Notes: generated from the sequence alone by a model not told the origin. DNA of 52,901 nucleotides from Sphaerospermopsis kisseleviana NIES-73 (GCF_002368075.1 NZ_AP018314.1:1274702-1327602); one strand, 5' to 3'. Positions 10,601 through 20,236 are shown, counted from the stretch's first letter. Numbers and translations are program-made.

Positions 10601-10964
10601 CCCGTTCGGCTCCGTTAATAATAAACGTTCCCCGATCTGTCATTAAGGGCAAATCACCTATAAATACTTCTTGTTCTTTAATATCACCTGTTTCTTTGTT
10701 TAACAGTCTGGTGGGGACATACATTTGTACTGCATAGGTGCTGTCCCGACGTTTGGATTCTTCAACGCTATACTTAGGCTCTTTGAGTTTATAGTTCTGT
10801 CCGATAAAGTGCAGTTCTAGTTTTCCTGTGTAGTCTGTAATCGGACTAAATGAGTTCAACTCTTCTATTAGCCCTTCTTCTAAAAACCAGCGAAAGCTTG
10901 AACGCTGGATTTCAATCAAGTCTGGCAACAGAAAGGCTGGTTCCATGTATGTTTCGTTTGTCAT
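7602..10964 (-). CDS. rpoB: DNA-directed RNA polymerase subunit beta (RpoB)
   Basis: Core RNA polymerase beta subunit, about 1120 residues. The chosen ATG gives [20 protein letters not shown], the usual start in this group, with AAAGG about 8-12 bases upstream. A TTG at 11087 would add 41 residues but lacks family support. Landmarks include the rifampicin-region sequence [16 protein letters not shown], the [19 protein letters not shown] segment, [12 protein letters not shown] and the C-terminal [20 protein letters not shown]. Around residues 599-615 the sequence [13 protein letters not shown] is the translation of a CACCTGT heptad array, so this loop is built from repeat DNA. The gene heads the rpoB-rpoC1-rpoC2 operon; in this genome rplJL is far away, as usual in cyanobacteria. 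Confidence 0.97.
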   Translation of the reverse strand: MTNETYMEPAFLLPDLIEIQRSSFRWFLEEGLIEELNSFSPITDYTGKLELHFIGQNYKLKEPKYSVEESKRRDSTYAVQMYVPTRLLNKETGDIKEQEVFIGDLPLMTDRGTFIINGAERVIVNQIVRSPGVYYKSEIDKNGRRTYSASLIPNRGAWLKFETDRNDLVWVRIDKTRKLSAQVLLKALGLSDNEIFDALRHPEYFQKTIEKEGQFSEEEALMELYRKLRPGEPPTVLGGQQLLDSRFFDPKRYDLGRVGRYKLNKKLRLSVPDTMRVLTPGDILAAVDYLINLEYDIGSIDDIDHLGNRRVRSVGELLQNQVRVGLNRLERIIRERMTVSDAEVLTPASLVNPKPLVAAIKEFFGSSQLSQFMDQTNPLAELTHKRRLSALGPGGLTRERAGFAVRDIHPSHYGRICPIETPEGPNAGLIGSLATHARVNQYGFLETPFRPVENGRVCYEKAAVYMTADEEDDLRVAPGDIPVDENGHIIGPQVPVRYRQEFSTTTPEQVDYVAVSPVQIVSVATSMIPFLEHDDANRALMGSNMQRQAVPLLKPERPLVGTGLEAQAARDSGMVIVSRTDGDVVYADANEIRVRVRERTGDRLQVTGDSEETSSFPVSKPQEIKYVLSKYQRSNQDTCLNQKPLVRIGEKVVAGQVLADGSSTEGGELALGQNIVVAYMPWEGYNYEDAILISERLVQDDVYTSIHIEKYEIEARQTKLGPEEITREIPNVGEDALRQLDEQGIIRIGAWVESGDILVGKVTPKGESDQPPEEKLLRAIFGEKARDVRDNSLRVPNGEKGRVVDVRLFTREQGDELPPGANMVVRVYVAQKRKIQVGDKMAGRHGNKGIISRILPAEDMPYLPDGSPVDIVLNPLGVPSRMNVGQVFECLLGWAGQNLGVRFKITPFDEMYGEESSRRIVHGKLQEARDETGKTWVYNPDDSGKIMVYDGRTGEPFDRPVTVGVAYMLKLVHLVDDKIHARSTGPYSLVTQQPLGGKAQQGGQRFGEMEVWALEAFGAAYTLQELLTVKSDDMQGRNEALNAIVKGKAIPRPGTPESFKVLMRELQSLGLDIAVHKVETQADGSSLDVEVDLMADQGSRRTPPRPTYESLSRESLEEDE
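9133..9167. repeat. Heptad array inside rpoB coding sequence
   Basis: CTGTCACCTGTCACC followed by TGTAACCTGTCACCTGT lies within rpoB and is read in reverse as [11 protein letters not shown]. It is nearly the same block as the one in rpoC2 at 3793-3855, and the same CACCTGT unit occurs between genes at 20143, 25798, 39812 and 47227. Confidence 0.85.
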
Positions 10965-11788
10965 GCCTCTACCTTTGTCAACCTGGTTAAACTTTCGCTT
11001 GGATCGAGCAGGGAAACCCTGCTGTGGTGTTCCGACTCTCACTTTGTGGGGAGCAAGTTGTTGAGTAACTTCTCCTGACGCTGCCAACTCTTTACTGTTT
11101 TGCAGTCATTAAATCTGTAATTGGTGTTTTTGACAAGTGGTTAAGCGCCTCTGAGTATCAGTAAGGATGGAAAAAGTCTGTGTGCTAAATCTTGAAACAA
11201 GATTAGATGGTCTATATCTTGCTGATTTTTCTTGGTTTTTCTCTCTCCAGTTCTTTCACACAGCCTGTTCATTAATTCCGCATCCATACTGTTGTATCTT
11301 TTAGGGACCTCATCTATACTCACAGTAAGAACCCAAAAACAATGAAGAATCCGCGAGTGTTGGCTGGGAATCAGGATAGATTTCTTTTGCTGTTTTTTTG
11401 TCACAAGGCTTTTAAGTCTAAAAATTTAATAATTTTCTATATTTCAATACACAAAAATCCGCTGCTGTGTACAATTCCATATCAAACTAGGCTTCCAGGG
11501 TTTGTTATTTATTGAGAGCATCTGCTTGTAGAGATATTTTTAGATGTCCTTGAATTTTGTGTTGATCAACATTCACCACCATGTAATTGACTAGATATAT
11601 TTTATACCTAGCATTTAACAGTAATTTTCAGCAGCTAGTTAAAAATTCCCTTCCTTTATCATTATGACGCAAGTAAAATGTTTTTGAGGGAATAATATTA
11701 GCACAGTTTTGTCCTCCGAAAGTCTGAATTTTGGTTTTTTATCAGTTTTCAGTTTTTCTGAATTTTGGCGACTGACTGATAGCTAATT
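10965..11788. other. rpoB leader and upstream gap
   Basis: No convincing gene is present between tatD and rpoB. A perfect hairpin, AGCAGGG-AAA-CCCTGCT, lies at 11007-11023 in the rpoB leader, about 43 bases before the ATG, and could shape translation or transcription of the operon. The rest (11088-11788) is AT-rich; the only frame of note (11141-11404, minus) has no recognisable protein character. A promoter for rpoB must lie here but I cannot place it. Confidence 0.5.
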
Positions 11789-12577
11789 TTATGTTATTGA
11801 CAGTCCGAATAACCTACAAGCATTTGCAGTGGTTTGATGGGCGATCGCCTCTACTGTTTCTCCCCTAATTTTGGCTATTTGTTCAGCTACATAACCTACA
11901 TAAGCTGGTTCGTTGCGTTTTTCGCCTCTTTTGGGTGTGGGTGCTAGAAATGGACAATCTGTTTCTATGAGCAAGCGATCGCTACTCACCATGGCCGCTG
12001 ATGCTTGGATTGTTTTCGCGCTTTTAAAGGTGACAGTGCCACTGAAACTGATGTAAAAGCCCAAATCCAGAAACCATTGAGTTTCTTCTGGTGTTCCTCC
12101 CCAACAGTGCATTACTCCCCGTACTTTTTCCCCTTGTGTTTCCCGCCATTTTTGCAATATTTCTCTGACCTGTGGTGCGGCATCCCGACAATGGATGATC
12201 ACTGGTAAGTTCAGTTCTGCGGCGATCGCTAATTGTGCCTCAAATACCTTGTACTGTTGTTCCTGGTTATTGGCCTTGTAAAAATCCAGCCCCATTTCCC
12301 CAATCGCTACTACTTGAGGATCAGCACTGGCTAGAGTTTTGATTTTCTCTGCTGTCTGATCCTGCCATTTATGTGCATCTAAAGGATGTAAACCCACTGC
12401 AAAGCTGATTTCAGGAAATTCCTGTGCCAATGCTTGAATGCTGGCAAACTCTTCTGGGTGAACACAGGAATGGACTAAATGCACTACTCCGGCTTGTTGC
12501 CAACGCGATCGCACTGCTGCTAAATCTGGTTGAAAAAGGTCAAAGTTCAGATGTACGTGGGTGTCTATTAATTGCAT
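11789..12577 (-). CDS. tatD: TatD family metal-dependent hydrolase
   Basis: A TatD/YcfH-type amidohydrolase-fold enzyme of about 262 residues, a putative metal-dependent DNase active in the cytoplasm. The start [12 protein letters not shown] puts the first metal ligands (H7, H9) in their usual place at the N-terminus; the frame stays open six codons further to 12595. Other family marks are GEMGLDFY (metal-bridging Glu), [17 protein letters not shown] and [11 protein letters not shown] (catalytic Asp). It lies downstream of rpsT on the same strand, 89 bases away across a TGACTAA heptad array, so co-transcription is possible. Confidence 0.93.
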   Translation of the reverse strand: MQLIDTHVHLNFDLFQPDLAAVRSRWQQAGVVHLVHSCVHPEEFASIQALAQEFPEISFAVGLHPLDAHKWQDQTAEKIKTLASADPQVVAIGEMGLDFYKANNQEQQYKVFEAQLAIAAELNLPVIIHCRDAAPQVREILQKWRETQGEKVRGVMHCWGGTPEETQWFLDLGFYISFSGTVTFKSAKTIQASAAMVSSDRLLIETDCPFLAPTPKRGEKRNEPAYVGYVAEQIAKIRGETVEAIAHQTTANACRLFGLSIT

Positions 12578-12629
12578 GATGGAGTCAGAAACCATTGATG
12601 GGGTTTGGTTAAGTCATTAATCTCTTAGT

Positions 12630-12667
12630 TCATGACTAATGACTAATGACTGATGACTAATGACTTC
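12630..12667. repeat. Heptad array, ATGACTA units
   Basis: Five imperfect copies of ATGACTA/ATGACTG lie between tatD and rpsT and reach the rpsT stop codon. Another member of the short tandem repeat set of this genome. Confidence 0.75.
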
Positions 12668-12960
12668 TATGCTGTTTGTGTCAGTGGTTTGAGTTTTTGT
12701 GCTAACCTTGATTTTTTTCTAGCTCCGTTGTTGGGATGCAGCACACCACGCTTGACAGCTTTGTCAATTTTGCTGTAAGCCTCTGACATCCGAGTATCTA
12801 CTACCTGTTTTGATTCAGGAGTAGGATTAGCTGCATAGGCTTCCACCGCAGCCAAATATTTCTTCATCAGCGTCTTTACTGCTGATTTATATGCTTTGTT
12901 ACGCAGTCGGTTGCGTTCTGCGATTTGGGCGCGTTTAAGTGCTGATTTTGTATTCGCCAC
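12667..12960 (-). CDS. rpsT: 30S ribosomal protein S20
   Basis: Small-subunit ribosomal protein that binds 16S rRNA; 97 residues, rich in Lys and Arg. The GTG at 12960 gives (M)[17 protein letters not shown], the standard S20 N-terminus; an upstream ATG at 12972 would add only four residues. The family signature [23 protein letters not shown] is present near the C-terminus (positions about 68-90). It is divergent from hisD across a repeat-rich gap. Confidence 0.96.
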   Translation of the reverse strand: MANTKSALKRAQIAERNRLRNKAYKSAVKTLMKKYLAAVEAYAANPTPESKQVVDTRMSEAYSKIDKAVKRGVLHPNNGARKKSRLAQKLKPLTQTA

Positions 12961-13709
<749 letters not shown>

Positions 13710-15011
13710 ATGCTGCGAATTATTACTCAGCAGGCAGACGTTATATCCGAACTACAACGTATCTGCGATCGTACTCACGATGAACAGGTGCTTCACAAAG
13801 AAGCAACGGTACGTGAAGTGTTGCAAGCAGTCAAGCGCCAAGGCGACAAAGCTGTACTGCACTACACTGCCGAATTTGACCATCAAACCTTGCAACCAGA
13901 AGAACTGAGGGTGACAGGTTCAGAACTGGATGCAGCTTACCAACAGGTATCAAAGGATTTGTTGGCAGCTATTCAGCGGGCTTGTCGCCAAATTGAAGCG
14001 TTTCACCGTCAGCGAGTACCAAAAAGCTGGGTACACTTTGGCGATGATGAAGTGGTACTGGGTAAACGCTATACTCCTGTAGATCGGGCAGGTTTATACG
14101 TCCCTGGAGGTAGAGCTTCTTACCCCAGTACAGTGCTAATGAATGCGATACCAGCTAAAGTAGCAGGTGTACCGCGTATAGTGATGGTAACACCACCAGG
14201 AGCAGGTAAAGCAATCAATCCAGCAGTCTTGGTGGCTGCCCAAGAAGCTGGAGTAGAAGAAATTTATCGGATTGGTGGCGCTCAAGCGATCGCTGCTTTA
14301 GCCTACGGTACGGAAACAATTCCTAAAGTGAATGTCATTAGCGGACCAGGTAACATTTATGTCACCTTGGCCAAAAAACTAGTTTACGGCACTGTGGGCA
14401 TTGATTCCTTAGCAGGACCGAGCGAAGTGCTAATTATTGCCGATGAAACGGCTAATCCTGCCCATGTTGCTGCGGATATGTTAGCTCAGGCAGAACATGA
14501 TCCAATGGCGGCGGCGATTTTGTTAACCACAGATGCGGGTTTAGCGAAAAAAGTCCAGGCAGCAGTAGATAGACAACTGGTAGATCATCCCAGACGGATA
14601 GATACAGAAAAAGCGATCGCTCACTATGGGTTAATTGTTGTTGTCGAATCTTTAGAAGCAGCGGCAGAATTTTCCAATGAATTTGCACCTGAACATCTAG
14701 AATTGGAAGTTGAAGATCCTTGGACTTTAATTTCTCACATTCGTCATGCCGGGGCTATTTTCCTGGGTAATTCCACACCAGAAGCTGTAGGTGACTATTT
14801 AGCAGGTCCAAACCATACCTTACCTACTTCCGGTGCTGCTCGTTATGCTTCTGCCTTGGGTGTAGAAACTTTTCTTAAACACTCTAGTATTATCCAATAC
14901 TCACCAACCGCACTGGAGAAAGTCGCCGGTGCAATTGAGACTTTAGCGAAAGCGGAAGGTTTGCCTTCCCATGCTGATTCAGTACGAAGGCGAGTACAGG
15001 AAGAAGAGTAA
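13710..15011 (+). CDS. hisD: Histidinol dehydrogenase
   Basis: Catalyses the last two oxidation steps of histidine biosynthesis, L-histidinol to L-histidine, with NAD and zinc. The 433-residue length is typical. Visible marks are DRAGLYVPGGRASYPS, the VNVISGPGNIYVTLAKK segment, AGPSEVLIIAD, the zinc-site AEHDP, and the catalytic FAPEHLELE at about residues 325-333. The start MLRIITQ is the first ATG of the long frame and fits the family. It stands alone on the plus strand; no other his genes are in the window. Confidence 0.97.
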   Translation: MLRIITQQADVISELQRICDRTHDEQVLHKEATVREVLQAVKRQGDKAVLHYTAEFDHQTLQPEELRVTGSELDAAYQQVSKDLLAAIQRACRQIEAFHRQRVPKSWVHFGDDEVVLGKRYTPVDRAGLYVPGGRASYPSTVLMNAIPAKVAGVPRIVMVTPPGAGKAINPAVLVAAQEAGVEEIYRIGGAQAIAALAYGTETIPKVNVISGPGNIYVTLAKKLVYGTVGIDSLAGPSEVLIIADETANPAHVAADMLAQAEHDPMAAAILLTTDAGLAKKVQAAVDRQLVDHPRRIDTEKAIAHYGLIVVVESLEAAAEFSNEFAPEHLELEVEDPWTLISHIRHAGAIFLGNSTPEAVGDYLAGPNHTLPTSGAARYASALGVETFLKHSSIIQYSPTALEKVAGAIETLAKAEGLPSHADSVRRRVQEEE

Positions 15012-15572
15012 TTGAGAACGCTTATTTTTTTACTGAGTGCGGTTGACGGCAGCTACTCCATAATTAAAAATGGAAAGTTTGTAATTTTAGCAAACTAAAG
15101 TTCACAAGAAAATCGCTCAAAGGCACGGAAGCCACTTGGCTGTCTTACAGTGGAGGAAGTGCCAACGGCGAATTTATTCGCCGCGAATATGATACGATTG
15201 GACTGCGAGTAGGAACAACCATCTACACGAAGAAGTATTTTGATAAGGAGAAACCCCTGATTTATCTCGTCTCGGCATTTGACCGCAGCCTGGGTAAACA
15301 AGCAAAGGCAAATATGGAGTGTAATACCGCCAAAATTTGATGGACTCGGAAAGCAAAAAAAACATAAAAGTAAGCGCAATTGCAATACCTGTCGTACTGG
15401 TAGTTGTTTTGAGCGCGTAGGGGGATAATTGACTATCCCTTTTGAGCAAGTCTTAAAGAATCTGCGTGTCTTTAGACCGCAGAGTGTCAAATTAAGAAAA
15501 TTGTTGGTGTTCAAACCAAGAAAATTCTTAATGTGATAATTTAAGGGGTCTACTTTTGAGGAGACAAAAGCG
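15012..15572 (+). pseudogene. Decayed coding or mobile-element remnant upstream of uspA
   Basis: A short open stretch from about 15068 to 15340 reads like the tail of a real protein (FTRKSLKGTEATWLSYSGG, then GLRVGTTIYTKKYFDKEKP) but has no start and no family that I recognise. The part from about 15227 to 15423 resembles, on the opposite strand, the IS200/IS605-type remnant at 38570-38775. In both, a frame ending in SKRNCNT-GSCFERVG is conserved with a two-codon length difference. A 26-codon frame starting at 15340 is also shared. I call it a remnant; the original gene is unknown. Confidence 0.4.
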
Positions 15573-16001
15573 GTGTTAAAAACTATTTTAGTAGCTCTGG
15601 ATGGTTCGGAAATTGCGGAACGAGTAATTGAAACTTTAGGTGATTTGGTGCTGTCCGCAAACACCAAAGTTGTTCTTTGTCATGTATTTCCCGCACCAGA
15701 GGCAGAAATAGAATTACCCGCTGATCGTCCTCATCCAGACTCACCAAAGTTGTCTTATTTCCAGATAGAAAAGCAGTTGCAATCCTACCAGGAAAAATTA
15801 CCAGTTCAAAGCGAGTTAGAATTAATAACTGGTGAACCTGCAGAGGAAATTATTAGACTGGCCAATATTTACAAAGCTGATCTGGTGGTTATTGGTAGTC
15901 GCGGGTTAACGGGGATGAATAGAATTGTTCAGGGTTCTGTTAGCACTCAGGTAATGGAAGAAGCGCATTGTTCAGTGTTGGTGGTGAAACCGGGGAAGTA
16001 A
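15573..16001 (+). CDS. Universal stress protein (UspA family)
   Basis: A 142-residue single-domain Usp protein of the ATP-binding class. The first strand MLKTILVALDGSEIAERV carries the conserved Asp, and the nucleotide-binding loop GSRGLTGMNRIVQGSVS is at about residues 108-124 (the G2xG9xG-S pattern), ending in CSVLVVKP. The start is GTG at 15573, supported by GAGGAGA about 9 bases upstream. Usp proteins in this class bind ATP and modulate stress responses; the specific role here is unknown. A strong terminator follows at 16032. Confidence 0.93.
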   Translation: MLKTILVALDGSEIAERVIETLGDLVLSANTKVVLCHVFPAPEAEIELPADRPHPDSPKLSYFQIEKQLQSYQEKLPVQSELELITGEPAEEIIRLANIYKADLVVIGSRGLTGMNRIVQGSVSTQVMEEAHCSVLVVKPGK

Positions 16002-16031
16002 TTTGTATTTATTCATAATTCATAATTAAGA

Positions 16032-16066
16032 ATGTAGTAGGGATTTAGCCTAAATACCTACATTTT
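16032..16066 (+). terminator. Terminator downstream of the Usp gene
   Basis: ATGTAG and CTACAT enclose AGG/CCT and ATTTAG/CTAAAT pairs, giving a long stem with small bulges, followed by TTTT. Position 31 bases after the stop suits an intrinsic terminator. Confidence 0.6.
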
Positions 16067-16223
16067 GTGGATCAATATTTCATCCTTTCGCTTTTTCCAC
16101 TTTCTCAACTTGTTTGGGTGCTTCCATTTCTTCTTACATTTGGATAGCTGCGTTAAAATTGGTGTTGCTGTTTTCGGGTTCACCCATTTTTTGATATGTT
16201 AAGCTGTACTTGATTTTGGATTT

Positions 16224-17576
16224 TTATATTATTCTCAAATATTCTTTAAACACAGGAGATAAGTGAAACAAAACTTTCTCCTGCACAATTGTTGTCAGTA
16301 AATACCTTTGTTTTAAAGATTGTAGACCGTTAATCAATTCCATTGACGATAAGTTTGATGATAGGTTTAAACCTTGTCTGACATCTTCCCTAGATACAGG
16401 TTGATGAGATTTACTTAATTCTAATACTATTTGCTGTTCTATGGGTGATAATCTGTTAAATATTTGATGGAATGAAACTTGCATATTTTTAGTAATAACT
16501 AAGTTATTGTCACCGAGAAACTCAGTCACGTAACCTGCAAAAATATCTTGTATTAAAACAGCAATATCTTTTAAATAAAGTGGATTACCTTCATATAATT
16601 TAATTAAATTAAACCAGCTATTCTCATCCTGTAAACCTTGGTTTTTAAAAACTTCCACATTTTGTAAACCAGACAATTCTAAATATTTAATAGCAGATAA
16701 TTTGGAATCTGAAAATTCCATTTCAGGACATTTTTCACGACTGATTAAGATTAAACTACTTTGATGCTTAATTTCTGTGATTATAGTGAAAAGATTTTGA
16801 TAATTTTTATATTCATCTAGATAAATTCCAGCATATTTACCACTAGCAAATATATTTTCCACATCATCAATAACAATTAAACATTTTTTATCATTGAGAA
16901 CATCTAAGAATTTTCTTAATTTATCATCTGTACTTTTTAGACTTTCTTTTTCAAGAATATTTAAGCAGTCGTCAATAAATAAATCTAGAGATTTAGGAAA
17001 TTTTAAACTTTTCCAAATAATTACTTCAAATTTTTCTAAGTTGAAATCAATAAATCTTTTGACTAAAGTAGTTTTACCAATTCCACCCAATCCTAATACT
17101 GAAACAAGACGAGAGTTTTGATTTAAGATCCAATTATATAAAGTTTCTAATTCTTCCTCTCTTCCATAAAAACACATAATTTGCGGAGATGATTGTAAAT
17201 CATATTTACATGATTGTTGATCATGATTTGACTGTTTATTTGCGTTAAGTTGAGGATATGAAGGACAAAAATTAAAACTAATATTTTTATTCTGTTGAAT
17301 AACAATTGGTGAAGATGTTAACTTTAATCGAGATAAAGTAGAACGGAAATTACTTTTATGAATATCCTGATCTAAATGTTGAGAAAAGATTCTCCACAGT
17401 TTGTAACCGATATTTCTAATATAACTTTCACTGCAATGGGAATTTTCAGCGATTTTATCATAGCTTTTACCCTCCCATACTCCCTTGATGACGGTTTCTT
17501 GAAGATCATCTAAATGCTTTCCCGTTTCCGCAAACACCAAATTATCAGCAATCTGTAGAACTTCTGCAACATCCAT
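16224..17576 (-). CDS. NB-ARC (STAND) ATPase without C-terminal repeats
   Basis: A 450-residue signal-transduction ATPase. Residues 1-80 form a helical HTH-like N-terminal domain (LDDLQETVIKGVWEGKSYDK, then SESYIRNIGYKLW) known from cyanobacterial NB-ARC proteins associated with vWA-MoxR systems. The NB-ARC core has Walker A GLGGIGKTT (about 162-170), Walker B CLIVIDDVE (232-240), a LILISREK sensor strand, the GNPLYLK motif, and a winged-helix segment (LSPIEQQIVLELS). The protein ends right after it, where most relatives carry WD40 or TPR sensor repeats; there is no sign of a downstream frame, so it may be a natural short form or an old truncation. The ATG at 17576 is preferred to GTG at 17606. 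It is divergent from two SHOCT-domain genes. STAND proteins often act in stress sensing or phage defence; the role here is inferred only. Confidence 0.85.
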   Translation of the reverse strand: MDVAEVLQIADNLVFAETGKHLDDLQETVIKGVWEGKSYDKIAENSHCSESYIRNIGYKLWRIFSQHLDQDIHKSNFRSTLSRLKLTSSPIVIQQNKNISFNFCPSYPQLNANKQSNHDQQSCKYDLQSSPQIMCFYGREEELETLYNWILNQNSRLVSVLGLGGIGKTTLVKRFIDFNLEKFEVIIWKSLKFPKSLDLFIDDCLNILEKESLKSTDDKLRKFLDVLNDKKCLIVIDDVENIFASGKYAGIYLDEYKNYQNLFTIITEIKHQSSLILISREKCPEMEFSDSKLSAIKYLELSGLQNVEVFKNQGLQDENSWFNLIKLYEGNPLYLKDIAVLIQDIFAGYVTEFLGDNNLVITKNMQVSFHQIFNRLSPIEQQIVLELSKSHQPVSREDVRQGLNLSSNLSSMELINGLQSLKQRYLLTTIVQEKVLFHLSPVFKEYLRII

Positions 17577-17938
17577 AAAATAAACAAAGATCAACAGTAT
17601 TAGCACCTAATTTATTTTAGCAAGCTTTTTCGGATAAAATATAACATTTTATGACAATTTGATTTAAATTTTTATAAGAAAATTCAAGATAAAATAAGAT
17701 ATTTTGAGATTTTTGTTATTTAAGCGTTTGTTATAATTAAAACAGCGTAGTGAATTGTCCCAGAGTTTGAATAAACAAATAAATAGTTTCAACAGCGAGA
17801 TGTAAATCAGTTCTATGTAACTTATAGAAAGTTTATTCTACGCAAATCTAGTGGATATGTCTAATGATCTTCCTATTTGACAAATCCTTAAATTTGCCTA
17901 ATCGTTTGAATCTCATGTAATCCCGGTTTATTAATTGT
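17577..17938. other. AT-rich divergent intergenic region
   Basis: This stretch separates the minus-strand NB-ARC gene from the plus-strand SHOCT genes. It is strongly AT-rich and must hold both promoters, but I see no repeat array, operator palindrome or RNA structure that I can defend. Confidence 0.4.
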
Positions 17939-18439
17939 ATGAACAAGGAAAATATATCTCTTTGGAATCCTTTTATCCCTACCCAAAGAGATATAAATCG
18001 CAGTAGTGAATTAGCTCAAAAAAATGAAATTGTAGCAGGAATTTTAAGTTTTATCTTTTTTCCTGCTGGATTAATCTACTTAAATAGAGCAATTAACCCA
18101 CTGAAAATCTTGGGTTATACCATTGTTTTGGGTGTTTTAGTTAATATCGGTTCATCTAACAGTGAAGAAAATCCTAGCAGTTTTATTTCTCTTTTAGGTG
18201 TAAGTGCAATTACAGCAGAACAAGTAATTGCTGTCAAGTCAGCACGTCAGAGACAAGGAGGAAAAACCACATCATCACCCATTTCTAATTTGGATGCTTC
18301 TAATCAATCCTCTTTAAGTTATAAGACCGATACTAAAGCAGTTGCATTGCTTAAAGAATTAAAGGAAAGATATGAAGCAAATGAAATTTCCGAAGAAGAA
18401 TTTAAACTTCAGAAACAAAAGATTCTGGAATCAATCTAG
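17939..18439 (+). CDS. Membrane protein with C-terminal SHOCT domain
   Basis: A 166-residue protein with two hydrophobic segments (about residues 31-48 and 55-71), a third weaker one (about 82-97), a polar linker, and a C-terminal short amphipathic motif (KAVALLKELKERYEANEI followed by SEEEFKLQKQKIL; about 133-164). That motif is the SHOCT type, often an oligomerisation or anchoring module at the end of bacterial membrane proteins. It lies 39 bases before another SHOCT-motif gene on the same strand, probably one operon. The function is unknown. Confidence 0.75.
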   Translation: MNKENISLWNPFIPTQRDINRSSELAQKNEIVAGILSFIFFPAGLIYLNRAINPLKILGYTIVLGVLVNIGSSNSEENPSSFISLLGVSAITAEQVIAVKSARQRQGGKTTSSPISNLDASNQSSLSYKTDTKAVALLKELKERYEANEISEEEFKLQKQKILESI

Positions 18440-18478
18440 TATACATTTACCACATTAAATTACCAGGAGACTCGAATC

Positions 18479-19021
18479 ATGACAGGATTTTTTAAAACTT
18501 TTACTCAAACTTTTAGTGAAGGAATAGCAGAAGCTTCGACTAAAAGCTCAGTTGATTCTCAGAGACAAAGCGAAATTAACAAATTAGAAACTCAAATCAA
18601 GGAAATAGACATTAAACTTGAAAAACAGTATACTTTATTAGGTCAGTTAGTGGCGGATAATCTGCGTAAATCTGAATCAATTAGTAAAGATGCTGTAGGA
18701 AAATTATTCCATCCGATTCAAAAATTAGATGCTGAGAAATCCGAGATTTTAGAAAAAATCAAAGAAGTAAAAGCTAAACAAGCTGAACAAGACAAAGCTG
18801 ATGCTTTATTGAGAACAAAGAAAGAAGTAGAAACAGAGTTGAAAAAGTTAGAGGAACTTAAATCTTTAGGAGTTATGGATGAAGAGGAATTTGAAATTGC
18901 TCAAGTGAAATTAAATAAAAGAGTCAATAATTTTGAGAAATTGTATAGTCTCAAAATTGCTCTGGAACGTGGTTTAATTAATGAGGAAGAATATACTCAA
19001 AGAAAGGCTTTACTTGAATAA
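18479..19021 (+). CDS. Coiled-coil protein with two SHOCT-like motifs
   Basis: A 180-residue, charged and probably cytosolic protein. Residues about 28-56 and 80-125 are predicted coiled coil (heptads rich in Lys, Glu, Leu and Ile). Two SHOCT-like units follow: about 120-147 (LKKLEELKSLGVMDEEEFE) and about 157-180 (LKIALERGLINEEEYTQRK). AGGAGA lies about 9 bases before the ATG. Together with the preceding membrane protein it could form a membrane-tethered assembly through shared SHOCT motifs; this is inference. No enzyme motif is present. Confidence 0.72.
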   Translation: MTGFFKTFTQTFSEGIAEASTKSSVDSQRQSEINKLETQIKEIDIKLEKQYTLLGQLVADNLRKSESISKDAVGKLFHPIQKLDAEKSEILEKIKEVKAKQAEQDKADALLRTKKEVETELKKLEELKSLGVMDEEEFEIAQVKLNKRVNNFEKLYSLKIALERGLINEEEYTQRKALLE

Positions 19022-19656
19022 AATATGAATTTCACTAGCCCAGAAATTAGCCTCTGGGCTAATAATTAAAATGATATCAAGTAGATGATATTCAAGCTAC
19101 ATAAAATAAATCTTTTCATCCTCCTTAAACAGATCAGATATCACAAAATATTTTTTTTGTCAATACCCAAAATTATAACCAGCAAATAACAACATCAAAA
19201 ATTCTCAATTCTCTTGTCAGGAAACCTTGATGATTTGCTCAGATTTTTTGCAGATATTCAGTTATGAGAGTTCTGAAATAGTTACTGGGTAAAGACTTTC
19301 AATCTGCTGCTGTAAACGCCGTCTTAAAAATAGGCACAATAATGCAAATTACAAATTCTTCTAAATCATAGCAGATCGCTAAAAGTATTGCAATACCGTT
19401 GATAAATAAAAATAATTCTCAATTAATTATTAAGAAAATATAAAGGGGGGAATTTTGGAAGTTATAAAATACTAAACTATTGGAAGTTTTGGATAATTTA
19501 AAATTATATAAAAGCCAAGAGAGAGAGCGCCTATATATAGATATGTATTGTGAATAAATTTATCAAAAATAAATTATTTGCTTTTAATTGTAATTTCTAA
19601 CAGAGGGAGTCAGATAAATGACTCACCCTTTGCGCCTTTGCGTCTTTGCGTGAGAA
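19022..19656. other. Gap with hairpin and short repeats
   Basis: TAGCCCAGA (19036-19044) and TCTGGGCTA (19053-19061) form a perfect 9-bp stem 15 bases after the coiled-coil gene, a likely 3-prime end structure although no T tract follows. The rest is AT-rich with no coding signal. A CTTTGCG-type short repeat is present at about 19627-19650. Confidence 0.5.
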
Positions 19657-20043
19657 TTACCCCTTTTTACCCCGCAAAAACTCCCGCAACTTGAGTAAAG
19701 ATACAGTCTGACCCAAATTCAAAGGTAAAATTGACACACCTTCCAAACGAGACTGTACCCAACCTTCCCCCCAGTACCACTCATGAAAACCATCAATTCC
19801 ACCACTAAGTAACAAGCGCAAACAATTATTTTTTGCTACATCTACATGGTGATGAATTTTCACAGGTCCAGTGGAAGTAGTAAAATCAAAACCCGAAGTT
19901 AACTTTTCTGGCATTCCCGGAGAAAAACTTTGACCTGGTAGCCATTTTTCCAGTTGTGCAGGAATTAATAGACTATCGTGAATAGCATCAGCGGATGCTT
20001 CAATTTCAATTCGCAGTTGGCTTTGTTGAAAAGTACCTAGCAT
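19657..20043 (-). CDS. SRPBCC-like small protein
   Basis: A 128-residue protein starting MLGTFQQSQLRIEIEASADA. The pattern (an N-terminal beta strand, IHDSLLIPAQLEKWLPG, then strands and a long C-terminal helix LLKLREFLRG) resembles the SRPBCC/START helix-grip ligand-binding fold. No catalytic residue is evident and the ligand is unknown. The frame stays open upstream to 20118 only because GGTGATT heptads have no stop in this phase; the extra residues ([14 protein letters not shown]) are repeat translation, so the ATG at 20043 is chosen. Confidence 0.7.
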   Translation of the reverse strand: MLGTFQQSQLRIEIEASADAIHDSLLIPAQLEKWLPGQSFSPGMPEKLTSGFDFTTSTGPVKIHHHVDVAKNNCLRLLLSGGIDGFHEWYWGEGWVQSRLEGVSILPLNLGQTVSLLKLREFLRGKKG

Positions 20044-20185
20044 GGTGATTGGTAATTGGTAATTGGTGATTGGTGATTGGTGATTGGTGATTGGTGATTG
20101 GTGATTGGGAAAACACAAATCATTTCCCCCTGCTCCCCTGCTTATTCACTGTCACCTGTCACCTGTGACCTGTTCCCTGTTCCCT
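20044..20185. repeat. Heptad arrays between SRPBCC-like gene and hslO
   Basis: About nine GGTGATT/GGTAATT units (20044-20108) are followed by CACCTGT/CCCTGTT-type heptads (20143-20185). Both unit types also occur inside rpoC2 and rpoB. Confidence 0.85.
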
Positions 20186-20236
20186 GAAAAACTTACAATA
20201 TATAAAGTCATCTTGTTAAAAATTGTAAAAGTTTTC

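Noticed and set aside
10965-11087. 41-residue N-terminal extension of RpoB from a TTG
   Set aside because: The downstream ATG gives the standard family start and has a suitable ribosome site; the extension overlaps a leader hairpin.
11141-11404. 87-residue minus-strand frame before rpoB
   Set aside because: No recognisable protein pattern, no ribosome site, and it lies in the region expected to hold the rpoB promoter.
15095-15667. 190-residue minus-strand frame over the remnant and the start of uspA
   Set aside because: It overlaps the Usp gene and reads as the complement of the plus-strand remnant.
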